Shown: one piece after another, positions 20,641-27,618 of the stretch
Layout of the letters: the number at the start of each line of letters is the position of its first letter
Numbering within the stretch: position 1 is the first letter of the stretch
Origin: Streptomyces purpureus
Lineage (GTDB): Bacteria > Actinomycetota > Actinomycetes > Streptomycetales > Streptomycetaceae
Length of the DNA: 64,000 nt
Assembly (NCBI RefSeq): GCF_014648195.1
Contig: NZ_BMQQ01000004.1
Span: 251,313-315,312 of the forward strand
Reading direction: 5' to 3'
Translations under genes and position numbers: made by a program
The notes under the pieces: model-generated
The model's input: the letters and a program-made list of their open reading frames with translations, nothing else
Told to the model about the DNA's origin: nothing
Databases searched by the model: none

Positions 20641-21006
20641 ATGGCCGTATCCCTGTACCACATCGCCGTCGACGCCCATGACCTCCCCGCGCAGGCCAGG
20701 TTCTGGACCCAGGTGCTGGACTGGCAGGTCCTGTACGAGGCCCCGGACGAGATCGTCATCGGGGCGCACGAGCACGCGCTGCCCGGGTTGTGTTTCCTGC
20801 CCGTGCCCGAGGAGAAGGCCGGCAAGAACCGGCTGCACATCGATCTCGCGCCCGACGATCAGGACGCCGAGGTGGAGCGGATCCTGAGGCTCGGGGCGAG
20901 ACGGGTCGACGTCGGGCAGGGCGAGGACGCGACATGGGTCGTCCTCGCCGATCCCGAGGGCAACGAGTTCTGTGTGCTGAGGCCCAAGGCCTCGCTCATC
21001 GACTGA
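20641..21006 (+). CDS. VOC (glyoxalase/bleomycin-resistance fold) family protein
   Basis: The 121-residue protein is one VOC-type unit: YHIAVDAHDLPAQARFWTQVLDW at the start, then EIVIGAHEHALPGLCFLPVPE, the metal-site strand KNRLHIDLAPDDQ and the closing DPEGNEFCVLRP. Residues His (N-terminal strand), His (HIDL) and Glu (NEFC) are placed as in metal-binding VOC enzymes. Substrate is unknown. ATG 20641 opens the first strand. Its last 11 bases overlap the 3' end of the convergent membrane-protein gene. Confidence 0.82.
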   Translation: MAVSLYHIAVDAHDLPAQARFWTQVLDWQVLYEAPDEIVIGAHEHALPGLCFLPVPEEKAGKNRLHIDLAPDDQDAEVERILRLGARRVDVGQGEDATWVVLADPEGNEFCVLRPKASLID

Positions 21007-22060
21007 CGGGGACCGCCTGGACCGCCGCCGCCTCCGCCAGCGTCGGGGCCAGGTTCTCCTTGCGGATGCGCTGGTCGACGTAGAGCAGGCCGGCCACCAG
21101 CTGGGGGAAGGTCGCCGCGACGATCTGGCTCACCAACTGGGCGAGCAGGATCATGACGAACAGGACCGAGAACGCCGCCACCGCCTCGCCGCCGGAGTCG
21201 ACCTCGTCGAAGGAGGCGCCGGGGACCGATATCAGCAGCGAGAGCACCTGCTGGATCACGTAGCACACCAGGCTCACCAGGCCCGCCAGGAGGCCCGCCA
21301 GCAGGGTGATGCCGAAGATCCGCCACCAGGCGCCGCGGACCAGGTCCGCCGAGCGGCCCATCGCGGCCAGCGCCCCCTGGCCCTCGAAGACGGCCGCGGC
21401 CGGGGCCAGGCTGTAGCGCACCCACAGCCAGGTCGACACCGGCGCCACCAGCAGCGCGCCGAACATGGCGAGCAGCGGCAGGGCCGGGGAGCTGGTGAAG
21501 GCGTCGCTGGCCGCCGCGATCATCGCGACCACCACCCCGACGATCCCGATCCAGAACAGCGCGATGGGCACGAGGATGATCAGGGCCGTCAGGAAGACCG
21601 TGCCGAGGACCGCCGGCATCCGCTTCCAGGCCCGCCCCCACACCACCCCGAACGTGGTGGGCCGGCCCAGGACCGCGTCCTGGAGGACCGCCGGGCAGGC
21701 CGCGTAGAGCACCGCGTTCGCCAGCAGCAGAGCGACGATGCCGACCGCCCATACGGCGGCCAGCGCGATCAGCAGCGGCTGTCCGTCCTCCCAGGAGGGG
21801 CCCTGCCCCGGGGGCGGGTCGAAGACGCGCGGCAGATGGTCGGCGACCGCCGCGTACGCGATCGCGAGCGTCGCGCCGAGCAGCAGCGCGGCTCCGCCGT
21901 AGGCGACCAGCGCGACGGCGAGCAGCTGCTTCCAGTGGCGGCCCAGCGTCGCGAACGCGCCGCCCAGGATCTCACCGAGTCCGAGCGGCGCGAGGGGTAT
22001 CACTCCGGGCTTGGGTGGCGGCGGAGGAGTCCAGCCGTACGGCCCCGTAGGAAATGTCAT
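20996..22060 (-). CDS. Multi-pass membrane protein, GlpQ-membrane-domain-like
   Basis: The 354-residue protein has a Pro-rich N-terminus (FPTGPYGWTPPPPPKPG), then about six membrane helices, including LLAVALVAYGGAALLLGAT, FLTALIILVPIALFWIGIV and LLAMFGALLVAPVSTWLWV. The WVRYSLAPAAAVFEGQGALAAMGRSADLVRG segment is characteristic of the glycerophosphoryl-diester-phosphodiesterase membrane-domain family of actinobacteria. No catalytic residues are seen, so the function is unknown. ATG 22058-22060 gives the usual Pro-rich start; upstream codons overlap the SMR promoter dyad. Confidence 0.75.
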   Translation of the reverse strand: MTFPTGPYGWTPPPPPKPGVIPLAPLGLGEILGGAFATLGRHWKQLLAVALVAYGGAALLLGATLAIAYAAVADHLPRVFDPPPGQGPSWEDGQPLLIALAAVWAVGIVALLLANAVLYAACPAVLQDAVLGRPTTFGVVWGRAWKRMPAVLGTVFLTALIILVPIALFWIGIVGVVVAMIAAASDAFTSSPALPLLAMFGALLVAPVSTWLWVRYSLAPAAAVFEGQGALAAMGRSADLVRGAWWRIFGITLLAGLLAGLVSLVCYVIQQVLSLLISVPGASFDEVDSGGEAVAAFSVLFVMILLAQLVSQIVAATFPQLVAGLLYVDQRIRKENLAPTLAEAAAVQAVPVSR

Positions 22061-22084
22061 GCACACAAGGTAGCGGGCGGTGGA

Positions 22085-22122
22085 GTGTACGACCGTACGC
22101 AACGTTGGGTACGCTCGTACAC
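22085..22122. promoter_or_regulatory. 38-bp dyad operator in the SMR efflux promoter
   Basis: Arms 22085-22100 (GTGTACGACCGTACGC) and 22107-22122 (GGGTACGCTCGTACAC) are inverted with 14 of 16 matches around central AACGTT. A further half-site GCGTACAC follows at 22128-22135. It ends at the SMR start codon and covers TACGCT (22110-22115), a -10-like box seven bases before ATG 22123. Likely target of the TetR protein encoded downstream. Confidence 0.75.
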
Positions 22123-22455
22123 ATGGGCGTACACATGGGATACGGACTGCTGGCCGGCGCCATCGCCGCCGAGATCGCCGCCACCACGGCCATGAAGTAC
22201 AGCGACGGCTTCACCCGCCTCTGGCCCTCCCTGATCACCGTCACCGGCTACCTCATCGCCTTCGCCCTGCTCGCACAGACCCTCAAGACCCTCCAGATCG
22301 GCACCGCCTACGCCATCTGGTCCGGCATCGGCACCGCCGCCGTCGCCACCATCGGCATGATCTTCCTCGGCGAATCCACCAGCCTGATCAAAATCACCGG
22401 CATCCTGCTGGTCGTCGCCGGCGTCATCGTCCTCAACCTCGGCGGCGCGCACTGA
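22123..22455 (+). CDS. Small multidrug resistance (SMR) family efflux protein
   Basis: The 110-residue product (from ATG 22123; ATG 22135 would give 106) has four membrane helices and the SMR pattern GLLAGAIAAEIAATTAMKYSDGF, with the essential Glu in helix 1. Helix 4 reads IKITGILLVVAGVIVLNL. SMR proteins export lipophilic cations, guanidinium compounds or polyamines by proton antiport as dimers. ATG 22123 would be leaderless behind TACGCT. Its stop overlaps the start of the TetR gene (TGATG), implying co-transcription with its probable repressor. Confidence 0.9.
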   Translation: MGVHMGYGLLAGAIAAEIAATTAMKYSDGFTRLWPSLITVTGYLIAFALLAQTLKTLQIGTAYAIWSGIGTAAVATIGMIFLGESTSLIKITGILLVVAGVIVLNLGGAH

Positions 22456-22991
22456 TGCCCCGCCGCTACGACCCCGACCGCCGCCAGCGCATCATCGACG
22501 CCGCCCTCAGAGTCGTCGCCGAGCACGGCATCGCCGGCCTCAGCCACCGCACCGCCGCCGCCGAGGCCGACGTCCCCCTCGGCTCCACCACCTACCACTT
22601 CGCCTCCCTCGACGAACTCCTCGTCGCAGCCCTCCGCCAGGCAGGCGAATCCTTCGCGGCGGCCGTGGCCACCAGCGAGGCCCTCACCGACGCCGGCCGC
22701 GACCTCGCCACCGACCTCGCCCGCCTGATGGGCCGCTGGATCGCGGGCGACCGCACCGCGGTGGAGCTGGAGTACGAGCTCTACCTCGCCGCCCTGCGCC
22801 GCCCCGCCCTACGCCCCGTCGCCGCCGAATGGACCGACACCGTCGCCGCCGCCCTCACCCACCGCACCGACCCCGCCACCGCCCGCGCGCTCGTCGCCCT
22901 GATGGACGGCCTCTGCCTCCAGGTCCTGCTCACCGGCGGCCAGTACGACGAAGCCCACGCCCGGGAGATGCTGCGCCGCCTCATCCCGTGA
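22455..22991 (+). CDS. TetR family transcriptional regulator
   Basis: The 178-residue regulator has an N-terminal helix-turn-helix: RRQRIIDAALRVVAEHGIAGL followed by SHRTAAAEADVPLGSTTYHF (residues 10-50). The C-terminal ligand domain has WIAGDRTAVELEYELYLAALRRP. It is translationally coupled to the SMR gene and probably represses the pair through the 38-bp dyad at 22085-22122. The inducer would be an efflux substrate; this is inferred. Confidence 0.9.
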   Translation: MPRRYDPDRRQRIIDAALRVVAEHGIAGLSHRTAAAEADVPLGSTTYHFASLDELLVAALRQAGESFAAAVATSEALTDAGRDLATDLARLMGRWIAGDRTAVELEYELYLAALRRPALRPVAAEWTDTVAAALTHRTDPATARALVALMDGLCLQVLLTGGQYDEAHAREMLRRLIP

Positions 22992-23022
22992 ACCCCCTCG
23001 GCCCCAGCGGGCGACAAGGGGT

Positions 23023-23235
23023 GTGACAGCCACCGACATCAGACACGGAGTGTCCGTGACCGGACCCCCAGGGCCCGACGACGCGGCACTCATAGCCGAG
23101 TCCCTCGAACGGCCCGACGTCTTCGCCGACCTCTACGGCAGGCACGCCGCCGACATCCACCGCTACGCCGCCCGCCGCCTCGGCGACGCCGCCGCGGACG
23201 ACATCACCGCCGACACCTTCCTCACGGCCTTCCGT
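23023..23235 (+). pseudogene. Truncated sigma-70-family sigma factor (region 2 start only)
   Basis: The frame from 23023 encodes ESLERPDVFADLYGRHAADIHRYAARRLGDAAADDITADTF LTAF-type sequence, the opening of an ECF-like sigma factor region 2. Homology stops at about 23232. The rest of region 2 and all of region 4 are missing, and the frame runs into unrelated codons. The 3' part appears removed by a deletion that also took the 5' part of the next gene. Confidence 0.75.
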
Positions 23236-23249
23236 CATCCGCCATCACG
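23233..23249. repeat. Interspersed 17-bp motif CGTCATCCGCCnTCACG, copy 2, at a deletion junction
   Basis: CGTCATCCGCCATCACG sits exactly where sigma-factor homology ends and CU044_5270-like homology begins. Copies 1 and 3 are at 10203 and 33543. Confidence 0.55.
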
Positions 23250-23657
23250 ACCGTCCTCGCCCGCACCTTCCACCTCCCGCCCCGCGTACACGGCGCGCTG
23301 CTGCGGGCCCTCGCCACCATTCCCGGTGTGACCGTCGTCCCCGGCGAAGACGTGCGGACGAGGAGGCCCATGGCCGTGCACCGGCAGGCCTCGGTCCGGG
23401 GGCCGGGCACCAGCAGCCGTGACGAGCTCCTGGTGAACCCGGTCACCTACGCCTTCGCCGGGCTGCGCACCGTCCACGAGGCCGACGGCAGAACGACCGG
23501 GGAGGAGACCGAAGAGCTGACGTACTGGAACCCGGTGGCGAAGCTGGGCGACTCCCGCGCCGTCCGCCGGCGCGCTGACCGCCGGCCGGGCGCGGGCCGC
23601 CGCCGGGGCCGACCGGTACCTGAGACCGGTTCGCCCCGGCCCGCCCCAGCCGGTTAG
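23244..23657 (+). pseudogene. 3' remnant of a CU044_5270-family protein
   Basis: In the frame of 23244 the codons read ARTFHLPPRVHGALLRALATIPGVTVVPG and then ELLVNPVTYAFAGLRTVHEAD. This is the C-terminal portion of the CU044_5270-type proteins that follow this class of sigma factor in Streptomyces. The N-terminal half is absent and the last about 25 codons are degenerate. With the sigma remnant it marks a deletion that fused two neighbouring genes. Confidence 0.65.
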
Positions 23658-23660
23658 GTT
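23655..23660 (+). promoter_or_regulatory. Putative -10 box for leaderless dapD
   Basis: TAGGTT is followed by six bases and ATG 23667, placing +1 at the start codon. No convincing -35 is seen. Confidence 0.45.
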
Positions 23661-23666
23661 TCCCTC

Positions 23667-24668
23667 ATGACTGACTCGCCCGACAGCACCACCGCACCGC
23701 GCACCACCGGCGCCGTCGCCGCCGGCCTCGCCACGATCGCCGGTGACGGCACCGTCCTCGACACCTGGTTCCCCGCCCCCGAGCTCGTCGCCGAGCCCGG
23801 CCCGGCCGGCACCGAGCGGCTCACCGCCGACGACGCCGTCCGCCTGCTCGGCGCGGGCGCCGCCAAGGCCATCGGCGTGGACGCCCGCCGCGGGGTCGAG
23901 GTCGTCGCCGTCCGTACCGTCATCGGCTCCCTGGACGACAAGCCGCTCGACGCGCACGACGCCTACCTGCGTCTGCACCTGCTCTCCCACCGTCTGGTCA
24001 AGCCGCACGGCCTGAGCCTCGACGGCCTCTTCGGGGTCCTCGCCAACGTCGCCTGGACCTCGCTCGGCCCGGTCGCCGTCGACGACGTCGAGAAGGTCCG
24101 CCTCAACGCCCGCGCCGATGGGCTGCACCTCCAGGTGACGTCCGTCGACAAGTTCCCGCGCATGACCGACTACGTCACCCCCAAGGGCGTCCGGATCGCC
24201 GACGCCGACCGCGTCCGGCTCGGCGCGCACCTCGCCGCCGGCACCACCGTCATGCACGAGGGCTTCGTCAACTTCAACGCCGGCACCCTCGGCACGTCGA
24301 TGGTCGAGGGCCGGATCTCGGCCGGTGTCGTCGTCGGCGACGGCTCCGACATCGGCGGCGGCGCCTCCACCATGGGCACCCTCTCCGGCGGCGGCAACGT
24401 CGTCATCGCCATCGGCGAGCGCTGCCTGATCGGCGCCGAGGCCGGTGTCGGCATCGCCCTGGGCGACGAGTGCGTCGTCGAGGCCGGGCTCTACGTCACC
24501 GCCGGCACCCGCGTCACGATGCCCGACGGCCAGATCGTCAAGGCCCGCGAGCTCTCCGGCGCCTCGAACATCCTCTTCCGCCGCAACTCGGTCACCGGCG
24601 CCGTCGAGGCCCGCCCGAACAACGCGGTCTGGGGCGGCCTCAACGACATCCTCCACAGCCACAACTGA
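23667..24668 (+). CDS. dapD: 2,3,4,5-tetrahydropyridine-2,6-dicarboxylate N-succinyltransferase
   Basis: DapD succinylates tetrahydrodipicolinate in the lysine/diaminopimelate pathway. The 333-residue protein is the actinobacterial long form: an N-terminal domain ([27 protein letters not shown]), then the left-handed β-helix with hexapeptide repeats ([39 protein letters not shown]). It ends with [21 protein letters not shown] dapA-like gene lies just downstream on the other strand. Confidence 0.95.
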   Translation: MTDSPDSTTAPRTTGAVAAGLATIAGDGTVLDTWFPAPELVAEPGPAGTERLTADDAVRLLGAGAAKAIGVDARRGVEVVAVRTVIGSLDDKPLDAHDAYLRLHLLSHRLVKPHGLSLDGLFGVLANVAWTSLGPVAVDDVEKVRLNARADGLHLQVTSVDKFPRMTDYVTPKGVRIADADRVRLGAHLAAGTTVMHEGFVNFNAGTLGTSMVEGRISAGVVVGDGSDIGGGASTMGTLSGGGNVVIAIGERCLIGAEAGVGIALGDECVVEAGLYVTAGTRVTMPDGQIVKARELSGASNILFRRNSVTGAVEARPNNAVWGGLNDILHSHN

Positions 24669-24711
24669 TCGGACCGGCTCCGCGTTGAACAGACCGCAGA
24701 GCCGACCGATC
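24667..24711 (+). terminator. Candidate imperfect hairpin after dapD
   Basis: GATCGGACCGGCTC and GAGCCGACCGATC can pair with one bulge across an 18-base loop. It begins at the dapD stop. Confidence 0.4.
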
Positions 24712-24730
24712 ATCTGATGCGAGGAGTGAC

Positions 24731-24934
24731 ATGAGGACCAGATCCACGGTGGCGGGGGCGCTGACGTTCCTGGCCGCGCTGCTGCCGGCCACCACCGCCA
24801 CCGCTGACGAGACCAACCGCGACTCCCGCAACGGCCCTGTCGTCGCCCTGATCCACGCCGGTCAGATCGACGACCCGGCCGAAGACGTCCTGGAGCACGC
24901 GAACATCCTCGGCACCACTCACGTCTCCGGCTGA
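24731..24934 (+). CDS. Small secreted peptide, unknown function
   Basis: The 67-residue product has a Sec-type signal: Arg-rich start MRTRSTVAGALTF, hydrophobic core and a probable cleavage after TTATA near residue 25. The mature peptide is about 42 residues, begins DETNRDSRNG and has no cysteine; its core is VVALIHAGQIDDPAEDVLEH. ATG 24731 follows a GAGGAG ribosome site by 4 bases. The last 16 bases overlap the convergent dapA-like gene. I do not recognise the family; the Asp-Asp-Pro-x-Glu-Asp pattern may define a small Streptomyces secreted-peptide group. Confidence 0.6.
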   Translation: MRTRSTVAGALTFLAALLPATTATADETNRDSRNGPVVALIHAGQIDDPAEDVLEHANILGTTHVSG

Positions 24935-25833
24935 GCCAACTCGTCGTACGCAGCCCGCAGCCCGTCGGCCGCCTCCCGGCCGGCGGGCTGCAGCGGTTCC
25001 CGGACCGGCCCGCCGAGCAGCGCCTTCACGGTCACCGTGCCCGGCAGCCCGGACGCCATCATCAGCTCGGTCAGCGGCAGCACCCGCCGGTTCAGCCGCC
25101 GCGCCCCCACCGTGTCGCCCGCGTCGAACGCGTCGAGCACCGCCCGCATCGCACGCGGCGCCACATTGGCCACCGTACTGACGTACCCCGCCCCACCCAG
25201 CGCGTACAGCGGCAGATTCAGCTCCTCGGACCCCGAGTAGTACGCCAGCGACGTGCGCGCCATCACCTTCGCGCTGCCCAGCAGGTCGTACGAGCAGTCC
25301 TTGACCGCCACGATCCGCGGATGCCCCGCCAGCTCCAGCAGCGTCTCCGGCTCGATCCGGGTGCCCGTACGCCCCGGAATGTCGTACAGCATCAACGGCA
25401 GCCCGCTCGCGTCCGCCACCCGCAGGAAGTGCGCCCGCACCGCGTCCTGCGGCGGACGGCTGTAGTACGGCGTCACCACCAGCAGCCCGTCCGCGCCGGC
25501 CTCCTCGGCCTGCCGGGCCAGCGCCAGCGTGTGCCGGGTGTCGGACGTGCCGACGCCCGCCACGACCGCGACACCGGCCCCGACCTCCTCCCGTACGGCC
25601 CGTACCAGCGCCGACTTCTCCGCGTCGCTCGTGGTGGGCGACTCACCGGTCGTGCCGTTCAGGACCAGGCCGTCGCAGCCCTCCGCGACCAGACGCGCCG
25701 CATGGCGCCGCGCCGCCCCGAGATCGAGCTCCCCGGAGTCGGTGAACGGCGTGATCATCGCGCACAGCGCGCGGCCGAACGGACGTGGAGGCTGTTCAAG
25801 GTGAGGAGGCTGTTCAGAGTGAGCGATCGTCAT
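24919..25833 (-). CDS. dapA: 4-hydroxy-tetrahydrodipicolinate synthase-like aldolase
   Basis: The 304-residue TIM-barrel lyase has LVLNGTTGESPTTSDAEK (substrate loop), VVTPYYSRPPQDAV, the conserved Tyr in LPLMLYDIPGRTGTRI, the Schiff-base lysine in RIVAVKDCSYD, and YYSGSEELNLPLYALGG. These are the DapA residues, condensing pyruvate with aspartate semialdehyde. Streptomyces carry several paralogues, so it may be a secondary DapA or a related aldolase; nearness to dapD supports lysine biosynthesis. Confidence 0.85.
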   Translation of the reverse strand: MTIAHSEQPPHLEQPPRPFGRALCAMITPFTDSGELDLGAARRHAARLVAEGCDGLVLNGTTGESPTTSDAEKSALVRAVREEVGAGVAVVAGVGTSDTRHTLALARQAEEAGADGLLVVTPYYSRPPQDAVRAHFLRVADASGLPLMLYDIPGRTGTRIEPETLLELAGHPRIVAVKDCSYDLLGSAKVMARTSLAYYSGSEELNLPLYALGGAGYVSTVANVAPRAMRAVLDAFDAGDTVGARRLNRRVLPLTELMMASGLPGTVTVKALLGGPVREPLQPAGREAADGLRAAYDELAQPET

Positions 25834-25982
25834 CCTCGCAGTCTCCGCGCCCCCGAACGTGAAGGTCCACTTAGTTCTTCTTGTCAGGCAGGGTTAGCAC
25901 CGCTGAACAATCCGGGGCTGTGCGCGGCCGTCTGGCATGATCGAGCCGCGCGACAGGGGGACTTCAGGAGGAATCACACACC

Positions 25983-26723
25983 ATGAGCGAACAGCGCGTC
26001 GCGCTCGTCACCGGATCGTCCTCGGGCATCGGAGCCGCCGTCGCCCGCCGCCTGGCCGCCGCCGGGATCCGGGTCGTCGTCAACTCCGCCCGGTCGGTGG
26101 AGGCGGGCCAGGCCCTCGCCGCCGAACTGCCGGACGCCCGCTACATCCAGGCCGACGTCTCCGACGAGACCCAGGCCACCGGGCTCGTCGCCGCCGCCGT
26201 CGAGGCGTACGGCCGGCTCGACATCCTCGTCAACTGCGCGGGCACCACCCGCTTCATCCCGCACGACGACCTCGACGCGGCCTCGCCCGACGTCTGGCGC
26301 CACCTCTACGACGTCAACGTCATCGGCGTCTGGCAGACCATCACCGCCGCCGTCCCGCACCTGCGCGCGAACGGCGCCGGCTGCGTCGTGAACATCTCCT
26401 CGCAGGCGGGCGTACGCCCCGGCGGCAGCTCCATCCCGTACGCCGTCTCCAAGGCCGCCGTCAACCACATGACGAAGCTGCTCGCCAAGACCCTCGGCCC
26501 CGGGATCCGGGTCAACGCCGTCGCCCCGGGCTTCATCGACACGCCCTGGTTCGACGGCGTCGAGGGCGCCGACGAGGCCAAGGCCCATGTGGCCGGGGCC
26601 GTCCCGATGCGCAGGGTCGGCCGCCCCGAGGACATCGCCCAGGCCGTCTTCGACCTCGCCCACGCCGCGTACATCACCGGAGAGGTGCTCCTCGTCGACG
26701 GCGGCGGCCACCTCCTCTCCTGA
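25983..26723 (+). CDS. Short-chain dehydrogenase/reductase (SDR)
   Basis: The 246-residue enzyme has the cofactor motif TGSSSGIGAAVARRL at residue 10, VNCAG, catalytic Ser in NISSQAG, YAVSK with Tyr/Lys, and PGFIDTPW. It is a classical FabG-like SDR, NAD(P)H-dependent; substrate unknown. An Arg-rich second strand (NSARSVEAG) suggests NADPH preference. ATG 25983 has an AGGAGG site nearby. It ends before a strong hairpin and the SoxR-type promoter of the next gene. Confidence 0.9.
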   Translation: MSEQRVALVTGSSSGIGAAVARRLAAAGIRVVVNSARSVEAGQALAAELPDARYIQADVSDETQATGLVAAAVEAYGRLDILVNCAGTTRFIPHDDLDAASPDVWRHLYDVNVIGVWQTITAAVPHLRANGAGCVVNISSQAGVRPGGSSIPYAVSKAAVNHMTKLLAKTLGPGIRVNAVAPGFIDTPWFDGVEGADEAKAHVAGAVPMRRVGRPEDIAQAVFDLAHAAYITGEVLLVDGGGHLLS

Positions 26724-26749
26724 CCCCCCGCCGCCGCATCGCCCGCCGT

Positions 26750-26783
26750 CCGGCCCTGATCGCACCGCGCCGATCAGGGCCGG
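26750..26783 (+). terminator. Terminator after the SDR gene
   Basis: CCGGCCCTGATCG (26750-26762) and CGATCAGGGCCGG (26771-26783) form a perfect 13-bp stem with an 8-base loop. Confidence 0.85.
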
Positions 26784-26802
26784 AGGTCTCTCCGGTCCAC
26801 GC

Positions 26803-26833
26803 TTGACCTCAACTTTGGTTGACGTTCCACGAT
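26803..26833 (+). promoter_or_regulatory. MerR/SoxR-type promoter and operator
   Basis: TTGACC (26803-26808) and CACGAT (26828-26833) are separated by an over-long 19-base spacer, as in MerR-family promoters. Inside it is the dyad CCTCAAC-TTTG-GTTGACG (26807-26824), one base short of a perfect palindrome and matching the CCTCAA...TTGAGG SoxR box. As I recall, the S. coelicolor SoxR regulon includes a monooxygenase gene in this genomic position (SCO1909). Confidence 0.78.
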
Positions 26834-26881
26834 GTTCCTGCGCGCCGGCCAGGCGCCCACCACCGGAAAAAGGGGACCATC

Positions 26882-27604
26882 ATGACCGTCCACGCCCGCC
26901 TCGACTCCGACGCCCGCCCCGACCTCACCCGCACCGACGTCGGTGTCGTCAAGGCCGGCACCTGGCGGGTCGGGACCCCCGAGCGCCAGCGCGCCGCCGT
27001 CGACGCCATCCGCAAGACCTGGCAGAGCCGCGCATGGCCCGACAGCGGGATCCTCTCCTACACCGTGTACACCGGGGAGGACGGCGACACGCTCTTCCAC
27101 TACTCGCAGTGGCGCAGCGAACAGGCCTTCCAGGACTTCTTCGCCCGCCACCGCGGCGACCGCAACGGCGAGATCGACGCCGCAGTCCCCGGCATCGAGC
27201 GGGTCGAGGTCAACTCCTACGAGCTCTACCGCGCCAAGGAAGCGGACAAGGACGACCCCCGCGTCCCGGGCAGCATCGTCGTCGTGGACGTCATGTTCGA
27301 CGGCCCGGACGCCGACCGGCAGCGGGACTGGGTGGACGGCGTCTTCGAGGCGCTGGCGACCGACCCGAACCCGCACCCCGGTGGCATCTCCGGACACTTC
27401 CACATCAGCGTCGACGGCACCCGCGTCCTCAACTACGCCGAGTGGGAGAGCGCCGAGGCCCACATCGAGGCCCTCGCCGCCCCCGGCGACGGCATCGGCG
27501 CGGACACACCCCAGTGGCGCAAGGTGCAGAACTACCCGGGTGTCGTCGGGGGTGGCGTGAAGCGGTACACGCCCGCGCTGAGCCTCAGCCCGGGCGTGTC
27601 CTGA
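26882..27604 (+). CDS. Two-domain antibiotic-biosynthesis-monooxygenase-like (ABM) protein, SoxR-regulated
   Basis: The 240-residue cytoplasmic protein is two ferredoxin-like ABM units in tandem: one around KAGTWRVGTPERQRAAVDAI...YTVYTGEDGDTLFHYSQWRSE, one around VVVDVMFDGPDADRQRDWVDG...HISVDGTRVLNYAEWESAE. ABM proteins oxidise quinone-like aromatics without cofactor or act as small-molecule binders. The SoxR-type operator upstream predicts induction by redox-active compounds such as secreted pigments. ATG 26882 follows AAAAAGGGGACC. Confidence 0.82.
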   Translation: MTVHARLDSDARPDLTRTDVGVVKAGTWRVGTPERQRAAVDAIRKTWQSRAWPDSGILSYTVYTGEDGDTLFHYSQWRSEQAFQDFFARHRGDRNGEIDAAVPGIERVEVNSYELYRAKEADKDDPRVPGSIVVVDVMFDGPDADRQRDWVDGVFEALATDPNPHPGGISGHFHISVDGTRVLNYAEWESAEAHIEALAAPGDGIGADTPQWRKVQNYPGVVGGGVKRYTPALSLSPGVS

Positions 27605-27618
27605 GGGACATGCGGGAG

